NCBI RefSeq assembly: GCF_013410035.1
Contig: NZ_JACCBW010000007.1
Span: 49,112 to 113,111 of the forward strand
Direction: 5' to 3'
Source: Nocardioides cavernae
GTDB lineage: Bacteria; Actinomycetota; Actinomycetes; Propionibacteriales; Nocardioidaceae
Length of the DNA: 64,000 nt
Shown: piece after piece, positions 1-8,551 of the stretch
Numbering within the stretch: the first letter of the stretch is position 1
Layout of the letters: every line of letters begins with the position of its first letter
Program-made: the position numbers and the translations under genes
Notes under the pieces: generated by a model
Database searches by the model: none
Told to the model about the DNA's origin: nothing
The model's input: only the letters and a program-made list of their open reading frames with translations

Positions 1-1
1 G

Positions 2-388
2 ATCCCGCGCGAGCGCGTACGCCGCGGCGTCCTGCCCAAGGCCCGCGGCGACGCCGCCCAGCTGCGGTCGGTGCTGATGAACCTCATCGACAACGCCGCG
101 AAGTTCACCGTCGACAGCCAGGCCGCCGAGGTCGAGGTGGTCGCGACCGGGACGGGCGACGGTGGCAACCGGATCGAGGTCCGCGACCGCGGCCGGGGCG
201 TGCCGGACGAGAAGAAGGAACGCATCTTCGCCCCGCTCGCCCGGCTCGACAAGACCGTCGAGGGCACCGGCATCGGACTGGCCACGTGCCGCCGCATCGT
301 GGAGGCGCACGGGGGGAGCATGGGCGTCATGGACCGCGCCGGCGGTGGCGCGGTGTTCTGGTTCCAGCTGCCCGTCGTGCGCGACTGA
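2..388 (+). CDS. Sensor histidine kinase, C-terminal ATPase part (5' truncated by window edge)
   Basis: The frame is open from base 2, so only the last roughly 128 residues are visible. They form a HATPase_c domain: an N box (NLIDNAAKF), a G1 box (DRGRGVP), an F-box-like segment (IFAPLARLD) and a G2 box (GTGIGLATCRR), ending in a normal GGAVFWFQLP tail. This is the ATP-binding half of a membrane or PAS-type histidine kinase that would phosphorylate its own His and pass the phosphate to a response regulator. The sensor, HisKA domain and partner lie outside the window, so the stimulus cannot be inferred. It converges on the winged-helix gene with a 24-bp gap. Confidence 0.9.
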   Translation: MPRERVRRGVLPKARGDAAQLRSVLMNLIDNAAKFTVDSQAAEVEVVATGTGDGGNRIEVRDRGRGVPDEKKERIFAPLARLDKTVEGTGIGLATCRRIVEAHGGSMGVMDRAGGGAVFWFQLPVVRD

Positions 389-412
389 TCCCCGGGCGGG
401 CCGTCCGGCGAC

Positions 413-1594
413 TCAGGGCAGGCGAGCCTGCTTCATCTGCCGCGAGGCATAGACGTTGCCGATGACGGTGCCGTCCAGCCAGTCCGTCAGCCGCTCCGCC
501 TCGCGCTCGAGCGCGGCCGTGCCGTCGGGGCCGACGTCCTCGAGCAGGGACAGGCGGACCCGGCCCGTCGCGTCCTGGACCCAGCAGCCGACGACCCGGC
601 CGTCCCACCACGCGGTGGTGCCGGCGTTGCCGTTGGTGTCGAACAGGTAGGGCACGTGCGCGGGGTCGAGGTAGAAGCCGCGGGACCTCCAGCCCATGAC
701 GGTGGGGTCCAGGGTGGGGAGCAGCGCCGCCCAGGGCTCGAGGGGGCCGGCGTCGACGGTGTCGTCGGGCAGCACCCAGCCGGTCGTGCCGTCGTCGAGG
801 GCGACCTCCTCCGCCTCGAGGTCGGCCAGGGCCCGGGTGACGGCCGTCTTGGTCGAGCCGAGCCACCACTGCACGTCGGCCGCCGTGCCCGGGCCGAAGG
901 TGCCGAGCCACCGGCGTACGAGCTCGGCGTAGCCCGCTGCCTCGTCGAGCGGCGCAGGCACCTCGCCGAGCCAGTCCTCGGTCCGGACCCAGGTCGGCTT
1001 GTTGAGGCGCCAGTGGCCACCGTTGTGACCGCGGACGACGGCGCCGTCGAGGCCGAGGTGGGTGAGCACCCACGGGGCCACCGGGACGGGACGGTCCCAC
1101 GTCTTGTCGGTGTCGCCGCCGATCGTCCCAGCGAGCTCGGGGACCTGTGCCCGGAGCTCGGCGGTCGTGGCGGGGCCGGCCGCCAGGCACGCGAGGGTCG
1201 CCTCGCGGGCGGCGTCGAGCCACGCCTCGCCGTCGGGGGCGATGCCGGCGCCCGTGATCGCCTTGGCGATCCGCTTGCGCTCCGAGGTGGCCACCCGGGC
1301 CGATGCGCTGCCCCACGCGGCGGGGAGCAGGTCACGGGGGAGGACGAACAGCGTCCGCCGCATCGCCAGTTGCTTGACCACCGAGCGGTCGTCGTAGAGG
1401 GCGGCGTCGACGTCCTGTGCGGTGACGCCCTCCGACCGGGCCGCGACGGCCAGGTGGACCGACGCGTACTCCGTCGAGTGGAGCACCGTCATCGCGCGGG
1501 TCACCGCCTCGGTGTCCCCGAGGCGGTGCGCCGGCGCGAGCGCGTGGCGTACGCCGATGCGGGCGCGGCGCTCGGCGTCGCTGATCCTGCGCAC
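413..1594 (-). CDS. Winged helix DNA-binding domain protein (HTH_42/DUF1006, AlkZ-like superfamily)
   Basis: 393 residues from a GTG start at 1594, chosen because a GAGGCGGG ribosome site overlaps the nadA stop just upstream. The MRRTLFVLPRDLL stretch near residue 85 and the W-rich middle (WRLNKPTWVRTEDW, DVQWWLGSTK) are typical of the HTH_42 winged-helix family, whose studied relatives (YcaQ/AlkZ, AlkX) are DNA glycosylases acting on crosslinks or alkylated bases. Glycosylase activity here is only an inference from that superfamily. It lies 14 nt downstream of nadA on the same strand and is probably co-transcribed with it. Many actinobacteria carry several paralogues of unknown role. Confidence 0.85.
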   Translation of the reverse strand: MRRISDAERRARIGVRHALAPAHRLGDTEAVTRAMTVLHSTEYASVHLAVAARSEGVTAQDVDAALYDDRSVVKQLAMRRTLFVLPRDLLPAAWGSASARVATSERKRIAKAITGAGIAPDGEAWLDAAREATLACLAAGPATTAELRAQVPELAGTIGGDTDKTWDRPVPVAPWVLTHLGLDGAVVRGHNGGHWRLNKPTWVRTEDWLGEVPAPLDEAAGYAELVRRWLGTFGPGTAADVQWWLGSTKTAVTRALADLEAEEVALDDGTTGWVLPDDTVDAGPLEPWAALLPTLDPTVMGWRSRGFYLDPAHVPYLFDTNGNAGTTAWWDGRVVGCWVQDATGRVRLSLLEDVGPDGTAALEREAERLTDWLDGTVIGNVYASRQMKQARLP

Positions 1595-1608
1595 GGGTCC
1601 GGCCCGCC

Positions 1609-2793
1609 TCAGTCGCGGTGGGACTTGCCGGGCAGGTCGAGCATCCGCTGCAGCGCGACCAGCGCGTCGGCCTCGGTCTCGGGGTCGACGGTGATCTGGT
1701 TGACGACCTCGCCCGCGACGAGGTTCTCCAGGGCCCACACGAGGTGGGGGAGGTCGATGCGGTTCATCGTCGAGCAGTAGCAGACGTTGCGGTCGAGGAA
1801 GACGATCGTCTTGTCGGGGTGTGCGTCGGCGAGGCGCTTGACGAGGTTGAGCTCGGTGCCGATCGCCCACACCGTGCCGGGCTCGGCCGCCTCGATCGTC
1901 TTGATGATGAACTCGGTGGACCCGACCAGGTCGGCCTTGAGCACGACCTCGTGCCTGCACTCGGGGTGGACCAGGACGTTGATGCCGGGGTGCGCGGCGC
2001 GGAGCTCGTCGACGACGTCCTCGGAGAAGCGGCCGTGCACGGAGCAGTGGCCCTTCCAGAGGATCATCCGTGCCCGCTGCAGCTCGTCGGGGCTGAGGCC
2101 CCCACCGGGCAGGCGCGGGTCCCACACGACGCACTCGTCGAGGGCGATGCCCATCTGGAGGACCGCGGTGTTGCGGCCGAGGTGCTGGTCGGGCAGGAAG
2201 AGGACCTTCGCCCCGCCGTCGGCCCCGGCCTTCTGGTCGAACGCCCACTCCAGCGCGACGTCGGCGTTGGACGAGGTGCACACGACCCCGCCGTTGCGCC
2301 CGCAGAAGGCCTTGATGTCGGCAGAGGAGTTCATGTAGGTCACCGGCACGACGACGTCCTGGATGCCGGCGTCGGCCATCGCGTCCCAGGCGTCCTCGAC
2401 CTGGCGCAGGCGGGCCATGTCGGCCATCGAGCAGCCGGCGGCGAGGTCGGGGAGCACCACCCGCTGCGTCGGCGAGGTCAGGATGTCGGCCGACTCGGCC
2501 ATGAAGTGCACGCCGCAGAAGACGATGAACTCCGCGTCCGGGCGGGCTGCCGCGTCACGGGCGAGCTTGAAGGAGTCGCCGGTGACGTCGGCGAACTGGA
2601 TGACCTCGTCGCGCTGGTAGTGGTGCCCCAGCACGAAGACCCGCTCGCCCAGCGCCGCCTTGGCCGCGCGGGCCCGCTCGACCAGGTCGGGGTCCGACGC
2701 CGCCGGGAGGTCACCGGGGCACTCGACGCCGCGCTCGGCGTCGAGGTCGCGGCCCTTGCCGAGGGGCAGCAGCGGGAGGTCGACGAGGCTCAT
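1609..2793 (-). CDS. nadA: Quinolinate synthase NadA
   Basis: 394-residue NadA, which condenses iminoaspartate with dihydroxyacetone phosphate to quinolinate in de novo NAD synthesis, using a 4Fe-4S cluster. The sequence has the expected LGHHYQRDEV motif near residue 55, VFCGVHFMAESA, GCSMAD, VTYMNSSA, LPDQHLGRNT, KGHCSVHGRF, HPECRHEV and NVCYCSTMN, which include the cluster-ligand cysteines of the family. Length matches the longer actinobacterial form with an N-terminal extension. nadB and nadC are not adjacent, which is unusual because the three are often clustered in actinobacteria. The next gene on the strand is the winged-helix protein. Confidence 0.97.
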   Translation of the reverse strand: MSLVDLPLLPLGKGRDLDAERGVECPGDLPAASDPDLVERARAAKAALGERVFVLGHHYQRDEVIQFADVTGDSFKLARDAAARPDAEFIVFCGVHFMAESADILTSPTQRVVLPDLAAGCSMADMARLRQVEDAWDAMADAGIQDVVVPVTYMNSSADIKAFCGRNGGVVCTSSNADVALEWAFDQKAGADGGAKVLFLPDQHLGRNTAVLQMGIALDECVVWDPRLPGGGLSPDELQRARMILWKGHCSVHGRFSEDVVDELRAAHPGINVLVHPECRHEVVLKADLVGSTEFIIKTIEAAEPGTVWAIGTELNLVKRLADAHPDKTIVFLDRNVCYCSTMNRIDLPHLVWALENLVAGEVVNQITVDPETEADALVALQRMLDLPGKSHRD

Positions 2794-2917
2794 CTGGGGT
2801 CCCTGCGGCGTTGGTCGGGGGAGCGAAGCGGAGGAGACGAACGTCGTGGGGTGTCTCTCATGCGGCCCATCCTAGGAGGGGGAGCGGGCGCCGAGCCGCG
2901 GGTGCCATGCTTCGACC

Positions 2918-4153
2918 ATGACACGACGCGGCGAGGTCCTGGCCCTGGTGCAGGCGGGCGGTCAGGGATCCCGGATGGACGTGCTGACGCGCGAGCGCGC
3001 CAAGCCCGCGCTGCCGTACGGCGGCGTGCACCGGCTCATCGACTTCGCCCTGTCCGGGCTGGTCCACGCGGACCTCGCGGACGTGTGGGTGTCCCTGGAG
3101 TACCAGGTCACCTCCATCGACGACTACCTCTCCGGCGGGCGGCCGTGGAGCCTGGACCGCAACCGGGGCGGGTTCCGCAGGATCGTGCCGCAGACCGGGA
3201 CCGGCCCCGCGACCGAGAGCGGCTTCGCCCACGGCAACGGCGACCTGCTGCTGCGGATGTCCGCCGACATCGAGGCGTTCGGTGCGCGCACCCTCGCGGT
3301 GCTCAGCGCCGACCACGTCTTCAACATGGACCTGGCGCCCGTCATCGAGGAGCACGTCGCGGCCGGCCGGGTCGCGACCGTCCTCACCAGCGACGTGACC
3401 CGCAAGGACGCCTCCGACAACGTCGTCGTGCTGACCGGCCGGGACGGCAGCATCACCGGGGTCGAGCACAAGCCGTCGCGGCCGTCGTCGGGGACCGTCG
3501 CCACCGAGATCTTCGTCTACGACACCGAGGTGCTGCTCGCGACGCTGCACGACCTGCGGCGCGAGCTGGCCGCCGGCGCGGACGACGCGGAGTCCGGGGA
3601 CAGCGGCATCGGCGACTTCGGCGAGCACCTCCTCCCGCGGCTGGTCGAGCGCGGCCCGACGGCCGCCGTGCCGCTGAGCGGCTACTGGCGCGACGTCGGG
3701 CAGCCCGGCCTCTACCTCCAGTCGCACCGCGACCTGCTCGCCGGGAGGGTCGACGTCTTCGACCACCCGGGACGGCCGGTCATCTCGCACTGGCCGGACC
3801 GCCCCGCTGCGCGCGTACGCCCCTCCGGGGAGTGCCGCGGCTCGTTGCTGTCGCCGGGGGCGGACGTCGCCGGCCTGGTCGTCGGCAGCGTCCTCGGCCC
3901 GGGCGTGGTGGTAGAGAAGGGCGCGGAGGTCCACGACAGCGTGCTGATGGAGGACTGCGTGGTCCGCGCCGGCACGGTCGTGCGCACGGCCGTGCTCGAC
4001 GAGCGCTGCGAGGTGGGTGGACGCGCTCGGGTCGGGGCCGAGCCCACGCGACGCCTGGCCCACGACGACGACCTGGTCCTGGTCGGCCGGGACTCCACGA
4101 TCACCGCGGACGTCGGGGCGGGCGGGCGGCTCGAGCCGGGGTCGGACGCCTAG
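2918..4153 (+). CDS. GlgC-like glucose-1-phosphate adenylyltransferase / sugar nucleotidyltransferase
   Basis: 411 residues with an N-terminal nucleotidyltransferase fold: QAGGQGSRMDVLT, followed by RAKPALPYGG, as in ADP-glucose pyrophosphorylases. The uridylyl/adenylyl core continues with SLEYQ, the HGNGDLL region and LSADHVFNMD. The C-terminal ~100 residues look like a left-handed beta helix with hexapeptide turns (GVVVEKGAEVHDSVL, CVVRAGTVV). By family it would make ADP-glucose for glycogen or other alpha-glucans. It diverges from the cluster of better-known GlgC proteins (for example GGQGSRM in place of GGEGKRL), and no glgA or glgB is nearby, so another sugar-1-phosphate is possible. A CATGCT hexamer 6 nt before the ATG may be a weak leaderless -10. 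Confidence 0.8.
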   Translation: MTRRGEVLALVQAGGQGSRMDVLTRERAKPALPYGGVHRLIDFALSGLVHADLADVWVSLEYQVTSIDDYLSGGRPWSLDRNRGGFRRIVPQTGTGPATESGFAHGNGDLLLRMSADIEAFGARTLAVLSADHVFNMDLAPVIEEHVAAGRVATVLTSDVTRKDASDNVVVLTGRDGSITGVEHKPSRPSSGTVATEIFVYDTEVLLATLHDLRRELAAGADDAESGDSGIGDFGEHLLPRLVERGPTAAVPLSGYWRDVGQPGLYLQSHRDLLAGRVDVFDHPGRPVISHWPDRPAARVRPSGECRGSLLSPGADVAGLVVGSVLGPGVVVEKGAEVHDSVLMEDCVVRAGTVVRTAVLDERCEVGGRARVGAEPTRRLAHDDDLVLVGRDSTITADVGAGGRLEPGSDA

Positions 4154-4184
4154 GCTGCAGCAGCGAGGGGAACCGCGGCGAGGG

Positions 4185-5072
4185 CTACAGCAGCGAGCCG
4201 TGGTGCAGGTAGGGCGAGGGCGGCGTCATCCGGCGCAGGCAGAGGTAGCCGTCGGTGTAGATGGCCAGCCGCGCCGCGAGGCCGACGTCGAGGGCCCACT
4301 GGTTGGCGGCCGTGACGTGCGGCACGGACACCTGCGCACCCGGGGCCGACGAGGCCAGCGCCTCCCACGTGAGGTGGGCGGCCGTGCGCCGGTTCGTCGC
4401 GGCCACCAGGACCGGCGTCCCGTCGGAGTCGACGTAGGCGTAGCCGGATCCCGTCGGGTGGTCGGTGACGACCAGTCGGAACTGGGCGAGCAGCAGCTCG
4501 TGGTCGCCGAGGTGGGCCGCGCCCCGGGTTCGCCGGTCGACCGAGTCGAGCAGGTCGAGGTCGCCCGCCGAGCCGTCGCGGACCCGGTCGACGACGGGGA
4601 TGGCCGCGCGGTCGACGACCCCGGTGAGCGTCATCTGGGGGTGCAGGTCGAAGCCGGCCAGCCGGTAGCGGCGTACGGCGCCGGGGTCGGCGCTGGCGGC
4701 GAACATCCCGCGCAGGCAGCCGCGACCGTGGTGGAGCGCGGCCGCCATGAGCTGGGTGCCGATGCCCTGCGACTGGTGCGCGGGGAGGACGGCGAAGGAC
4801 GCGAGGATCCACATGAGCTCGCGGGTGCGCGACACCGCGCCGCCGACGACCTCGCCGTCGACCTCGGCCACCCAGCAGCCGCCCGGGTCGGTCTCCAGCG
4901 CCCGCCTGGTGCGCGCGATCCAGTGGCCGTTGCGGCCGGCGGGACGACGTACGGGGTCGGGCCAGTCACGCTGCGCGGTCCGCAGGGCGGCCACGTGGTA
5001 GCTCGTCGCGGTGACCTCGGCGAAGTCGGCGAGGTCGGACTCGCGCATCGGCCGGATGACCGGCGCGCTCAC
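4185..5072 (-). CDS. GNAT family N-acetyltransferase
   Basis: 295 residues from a GTG start that overlaps the TGA of the upstream SRPBCC gene by 4 nt (GTGA), indicating translational coupling. The first half carries a GNAT core: AEVDGEVVGGAV, then LASFAVLPAHQSQGIGTQLM, the acetyl-CoA pyrophosphate-binding Q/R-x-x-G-x-G/A signature, near residue 110. The second half is a weaker second domain that ends in an aromatic-rich tail. It should transfer an acetyl group to an unknown small molecule or protein. The stop lies 31 bp from the convergent nucleotidyltransferase. Confidence 0.85.
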   Translation of the reverse strand: MSAPVIRPMRESDLADFAEVTATSYHVAALRTAQRDWPDPVRRPAGRNGHWIARTRRALETDPGGCWVAEVDGEVVGGAVSRTRELMWILASFAVLPAHQSQGIGTQLMAAALHHGRGCLRGMFAASADPGAVRRYRLAGFDLHPQMTLTGVVDRAAIPVVDRVRDGSAGDLDLLDSVDRRTRGAAHLGDHELLLAQFRLVVTDHPTGSGYAYVDSDGTPVLVAATNRRTAAHLTWEALASSAPGAQVSVPHVTAANQWALDVGLAARLAIYTDGYLCLRRMTPPSPYLHHGSLL

Positions 5073-5488
5073 GACACGTGGGTGGCGTAGCGCTGGAGCA
5101 GGGCGTCCCAGTGGGTGTACCTCGCGCGGACCTGCTCGGAGCCTTCGGCCCACCCGCTGTGCTCGAGTCGCACCCGGGTGCCGCTGCCCTCGTCGGTGAA
5201 CCGCACGTCGAGCCGGGTCGGCGCCGCCTGGTCGTGGCCGAGCCAGAAGTCCATGACGAGGTGGCCCAACGGGTCCCAGGTGGTCACGCGGCCCCACGTG
5301 TAGCGCTGGTCGTCGTCGTGGACGGTCTCGACCGGACCGTTGGGGTCGATGGCGATGCTGCTGAACGTCGGCGGGTCCGGGCTCAGCATCGGGTCCCACC
5401 ACTCGCCCATCTGCGCGGTGAAGCCGACGAACGCGAGCGCGGGTGCCACCGGGACCGTGATCTCCGCGACGACGGGGTCGAGACTCAT
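5069..5488 (-). CDS. SRPBCC (AHSA1/START-like) domain protein
   Basis: 139 residues with the AHSA1-type helix-grip pattern: an N-terminal IxxPVAPALAF strand/helix, a GEWWDP turn, MDFWLGHD, and the closing helix GWEALLQRY-like (THWDALLQRY). These proteins bind hydrophobic ligands or assist folding; no specific ligand can be read here. It is the first gene of a two-gene unit with the GNAT gene, and is divergent from glycerate kinase with 42 bp between the starts. Confidence 0.85.
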   Translation of the reverse strand: MSLDPVVAEITVPVAPALAFVGFTAQMGEWWDPMLSPDPPTFSSIAIDPNGPVETVHDDDQRYTWGRVTTWDPLGHLVMDFWLGHDQAAPTRLDVRFTDEGSGTRVRLEHSGWAEGSEQVRARYTHWDALLQRYATHVS

Positions 5489-5518
5489 GCCACCAGCATG
5501 CCGGACGACCGGGCTTGC

Positions 5519-5524
5519 CATCAT
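5519..5524 (+). promoter_or_regulatory. Candidate -10 of a leaderless glycerate kinase transcript
   Basis: CATCAT sits 6 nt before the ATG at 5531. This is the same -10/N6/start geometry found at about a dozen other genes in the window, so transcription probably starts on or next to the ATG. The first base departs from the TANNNT consensus, so this is one of the weaker examples. Confidence 0.4.
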
Positions 5525-5530
5525 GTCGCC

Positions 5531-6613
5531 ATGCGCGTGCTCATCGCCCCGGACAAGTTCGCCGGCACCCTCACCGCGGTGCAGGCCGCCGAGGCCATCG
5601 CCGCGGGCTGGCGCCGGCACGCGCCCGACGACGAGCTCGACCTCGCCCCGATGGCCGACGGCGGACCCGGATTCGTCGACGTGCTCCACGTCGCGCTGGG
5701 CGGCCGGCTCGACGCCGTCACCGTCGGCGGGCCGCACGGGACACCCGTCCCGGCGGTGGTGCTGCGGGCGGGGGAGACGGCGTACGTCGAGAGCGCCCAG
5801 GCGGTCGGCCTGCACCTCGTGTCCGGGTCGCCGGAGACCGCGAGCAGCCGTGGCGTGGGCGAGCTGGTGCTGGCGGCCGTCGAGGGCGGCGCGACGACCG
5901 TGGTGGTGGGCCTCGGCGGGTCCGGGACCACCGACGGCGGGGCCGGCGTGCTGTCCGCGCTGGGCGCCGTGGCCGACGGCGACCTCGACGGCGGGGCCGC
6001 CGGGCTCGCCTCCGTCACGTCCGTCGACCTGTCCGCGGCGCGCGCTCGCCTCGAGGGCGTCACGCTCGTCGCGGCGAGCGACGTCGACAGCCCGCTCACC
6101 GGGCTCTTCGGCGCCGCGAAGACCTTCGGGCCCCAGAAGGGCATCGCCGAGGAGCGCATCGCCGTGGTCGACGGCTGGCTCGAGGGCTTCGCGGCGGCGA
6201 CGGACCGGCGTACGTCCCTGGAGAAGGGCGCCGGGGCCGCCGGGGGGATCGGGTACGCCCTCCTCGCCCTGGGCGCGACGCGCGAGCCGGGCATCGGGCT
6301 GGTCGCCTCCGCCGTCGCCCTCGCCGACCGCGCCCGGTCCGCGGACCTCGTGGTCACCGGCGAGGGTGCCTTCGACTTCTCCAGCCGCGCCGGCAAGGTG
6401 CCCTACGGCGTCGCGGCGATCGCCTCGGAGGCGCTGCGCCCGTGCGTGGCCCTCGCGGGCCAGGTGCTCGTCGGGTCCCGCGAGATGCGCGCCCTCGGGA
6501 TCGAGTCGGCGTACTCCCTCGTCGAGCTCGTGGGGGAGGAGCGCGCCTTCGCCGTCCCCGCCGACGCCCTCGCCGACCTCGCCGCCCGCGTCGCGCGCAC
6601 GTGGTCGCGCTGA
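5531..6613 (+). CDS. Glycerate kinase (GarK/GlxK family)
   Basis: 360 residues starting MRVLIAPDKFAGTLTA, the family N-terminus, followed by ADGGPGFVDVL, GLGGSGTTDGGAG, the AKTFGPQKG motif and the C-terminal TGEGAFDFSSRAGKVPYGVA. The enzyme phosphorylates D-glycerate to 2- or 3-phosphoglycerate, feeding glycolysis from serine, glyoxylate or photorespiratory-type glycerate. Position between this region and erpA matches Rv2205c in M. tuberculosis. The start was set at the ATG that aligns with family members rather than at upstream in-frame codons. No other glycerate-pathway gene is nearby. Confidence 0.93.
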   Translation: MRVLIAPDKFAGTLTAVQAAEAIAAGWRRHAPDDELDLAPMADGGPGFVDVLHVALGGRLDAVTVGGPHGTPVPAVVLRAGETAYVESAQAVGLHLVSGSPETASSRGVGELVLAAVEGGATTVVVGLGGSGTTDGGAGVLSALGAVADGDLDGGAAGLASVTSVDLSAARARLEGVTLVAASDVDSPLTGLFGAAKTFGPQKGIAEERIAVVDGWLEGFAAATDRRTSLEKGAGAAGGIGYALLALGATREPGIGLVASAVALADRARSADLVVTGEGAFDFSSRAGKVPYGVAAIASEALRPCVALAGQVLVGSREMRALGIESAYSLVELVGEERAFAVPADALADLAARVARTWSR

Positions 6614-6773
6614 GGCGCTCGGAAGGGGTCGGCTTGCCCGGCTGCGCCGTGCAGCGCCGCTCCGCCGCGGCGGATCCGTCGACTCCGTCGCCGGCTCCTT
6701 GCGACGTTCAGGAATAACCCACCGTGTGCGACCATTGAGGCAAGCAGTACCCGAGACTTCCTGGAGTGATGAG

Positions 6774-7133
6774 ATGACCGAGCAGGTCGAGACCACTGAG
6801 CGCCGCACCGACCAGATCAACCTCTCCGCTGTCGCCGCCGGCAAGGTGAAGAGCCTCCTGGAGCAGGAGGGTCGTGACGACCTGGCCCTGCGCATCTCCG
6901 TGCAGCCGGGTGGCTGCTCGGGCCTGCGCTACCAGCTCTTCTTCGACGAGCGCACGCTCGACGGCGACGTCACCACCGACTTCGACGGCGTGACCGTCGT
7001 CGTCGACCGGATGAGCGTCCCCTACCTCAACGGTGCCGAGATCGACTTCGTCGACACCATCGAGAAGCAGGGCTTCACGATCGACAACCCCAACGCCACC
7101 GGCTCCTGCGCCTGCGGCGACTCGTTCCACTGA
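6774..7133 (+). CDS. erpA: Iron-sulfur cluster insertion protein ErpA (HesB/IscA family)
   Basis: 119 residues with the A-type carrier signature: GGCSGLRY near residue 47 and the C-terminal SCACGDSFH, giving the three cluster-binding cysteines. It carries Fe-S clusters to apo-proteins, which here could include NadA and the Rieske protein encoded in this window. A CTGGAG site precedes the ATG. It corresponds to Rv2204c by content and order. It is followed by a strong hairpin terminator at 7173-7206. Confidence 0.95.
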   Translation: MTEQVETTERRTDQINLSAVAAGKVKSLLEQEGRDDLALRISVQPGGCSGLRYQLFFDERTLDGDVTTDFDGVTVVVDRMSVPYLNGAEIDFVDTIEKQGFTIDNPNATGSCACGDSFH

Positions 7134-7172
7134 GCGAGACCCGGTCAGTCGACTGACCACACCAGCAACAGC

Positions 7173-7206
7173 ACGAAGGCCCCCGCCGTTCGGCGGGGGC
7201 CTTCGT
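7173..7206. terminator. Bidirectional hairpin terminator between erpA and the 84-residue gene
   Basis: A perfect 15-bp stem (ACGAAGGCCCCCGCC and its reverse complement) with a 4-nt GTTC loop separates two convergent genes. It has the same ACGAAGGsCCC style as the hairpin after rtcB, which suggests it is the normal terminator type of this genome. Confidence 0.85.
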
Positions 7207-7226
7207 CGTACGTCGAGGTGAGGCGG

Positions 7227-7481
7227 TCAGTCCAGGTGGAGGTGGAGCGCGTTGGCGATCCGCGCCGCGGCCTCGGAGACCCGGATCTCGCGCTTGCCCA
7301 CCTCGGCGGGGAAGTCCTCGAAGCGCAGGCTCGGGGCGGGGGAGACGGCGGCCTGCGCGGCACGCTCGAGCCGGGTCTGGATGCCGAGGTGGCGACCGGC
7401 CTCGCGGCCGTCCGCGGCCAGCTCGGCGGGCGTCCCCAGCTCGTCGGAGACCAGGTAGGAGGGGCGGCGTGAGGTCGTCAT
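7227..7481 (-). CDS. Conserved small protein of unknown function
   Basis: 84 residues from an ATG at 7481. The first ~20 residues (TTSRRPSYLVSDELG) are polar, the middle is Ala/Arg-rich and probably helical, and the end is IRVSEAAARIANALHL. There is no signal peptide, membrane segment or metal motif. It is convergent with erpA across the hairpin terminator and divergent from adenosine kinase, with only 64 bp between their starts. I do not recognise a family. G/C-rich third positions and its isolated reading frame support coding. Confidence 0.6.
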   Translation of the reverse strand: MTTSRRPSYLVSDELGTPAELAADGREAGRHLGIQTRLERAAQAAVSPAPSLRFEDFPAEVGKREIRVSEAAARIANALHLHLD

Positions 7482-7531
7482 GGGGACGACGCTAGGGGCT
7501 ACTGATGCGTAGCCCGAGCCGTACCGGTAGG

Positions 7532-7537
7532 TAGTGT
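7532..7537 (+). promoter_or_regulatory. Candidate -10 for adenosine kinase
   Basis: TAGTGT lies 8 nt before the GTG at 7546, with no good ribosome-binding site in front of that codon. This supports a leaderless or near-leaderless message. Confidence 0.4.
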
Positions 7538-7545
7538 CTCGCGTC

Positions 7546-8532
7546 GTGTCCCTCCTCGTAGCCGGATCCATCGCGACCGACCACCTGATGTCCTTCCCGG
7601 GCAGGTTCGCCGACAGCCTGGTCGTGGACCAGCTCGACAAGCTCTCGGTGTCCTTCCTGGTCGAGGACCTCGAGGTGCGACGCGGCGGTTGTGCCGCCAA
7701 CATCTGCTTCGGGCTCGGCAACCTGGGCCTGCGGCCGGTGCTCGTCGGCGCCGTCGGCGAGGACTTCGCCGAGTACCGCGCCTGGCTCGAGCGGCACAAC
7801 GTGGACTGCGGCTCCGTGCACGTCTCCGAGACCCGTCACACCGCGCGCTTCGTGTGCACCAACGACAGCGCCCACGCGCAGATCGCGAGCTTCTACGCCG
7901 GCGCGATGAGCGAGTCGCGCGAGATCGAGCTGAAGCCGATCGTCGACCGCGTCGGCGCCCCGGACTACGTCCTCATCGGGCCGGACGACCCGCAGGGGAT
8001 GCTGCGGCACACCCAGGAGTGCCGCCAGCGCGGCTATCCCTTCCTCGCCGATCCGTCCCAGCAGCTCGCGTTCGGCGACGGCGACCTGATCCGCCCGCTC
8101 ATCGACGGCGCGGAGATCCTGTTCTCCAACGAGTACGAGGCCAGCCTCATCACCCAGAAGACCGGCTGGAGCCGCGAGGAGGTGCTCTCGCGCGTCGGCA
8201 CCTGGGTCGTCACCCTCGGCCCCGACGGCGTGCGCATCGACCGCGAGGGCGAGGAGTCGGTCGTCGTGCAGGCCGTCCCCGAGATCGAGAAGGTCGAGCC
8301 CACCGGCGTCGGTGACGCCTTCCGCGCGGGCTTCCTCGCCGCCCTCAGCTGGGGCCTCGGCCACGAGCGCGCCGCCCAGCTCGGCTGCCTGCTCGCGGTG
8401 TACGTCGTCGAGCAGGTCGGCACGCAGGAGTACGAGATCGCCCGGGGGGCCTTCCTCGCCCGCTGCGAGGCGACCTACGGCGCCGACGCGGTCGCCGACT
8501 TCGAGCCCCACCTGAAGACGATCCGCAGCTGA
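7546..8532 (+). CDS. adoK: Adenosine kinase / PfkB-family carbohydrate kinase (AdoK-like)
   Basis: 328 residues. The GTG at 7546 is chosen over GTG 7534 because the resulting VSLLVAGSIATDHLMSFPGRF aligns end to end with the N-terminus I recall for mycobacterial AdoK (Rv2202c). Family features are HTARFVCTND, ASFYAGAMSE near residue 120, ADPSQQLA, FSNEYEASL and the catalytic VEPTGVGDAFRAGF anion-hole motif near residue 250. The mycobacterial enzyme phosphorylates adenosine to AMP in purine salvage; other PfkB substrates cannot be excluded. Gene order (glycerate kinase, erpA, this gene, ctaC) matches M. tuberculosis. Confidence 0.88.
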   Translation: MSLLVAGSIATDHLMSFPGRFADSLVVDQLDKLSVSFLVEDLEVRRGGCAANICFGLGNLGLRPVLVGAVGEDFAEYRAWLERHNVDCGSVHVSETRHTARFVCTNDSAHAQIASFYAGAMSESREIELKPIVDRVGAPDYVLIGPDDPQGMLRHTQECRQRGYPFLADPSQQLAFGDGDLIRPLIDGAEILFSNEYEASLITQKTGWSREEVLSRVGTWVVTLGPDGVRIDREGEESVVVQAVPEIEKVEPTGVGDAFRAGFLAALSWGLGHERAAQLGCLLAVYVVEQVGTQEYEIARGAFLARCEATYGADAVADFEPHLKTIRS

Positions 8533-8551
8533 CCCGCGCCCGGGCCGACGC

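Noticed and set aside
413..2281. One 622-residue protein covering the winged-helix gene and part of nadA
   Set aside because: The N-terminal part is an out-of-frame shadow of nadA; a GTG with a ribosome site at 1594 gives the true start.
1618..4212. An 864-codon plus-strand frame across nadA and the nucleotidyltransferase
   Set aside because: It is antisense to nadA in its first part and out of frame with the real gene in the second; composition is non-protein-like.
7534..7545. GTG 7534 as the adenosine kinase start
   Set aside because: It adds four residues before the point where AdoK homologues begin, and lies within the likely -10/transcription start region.
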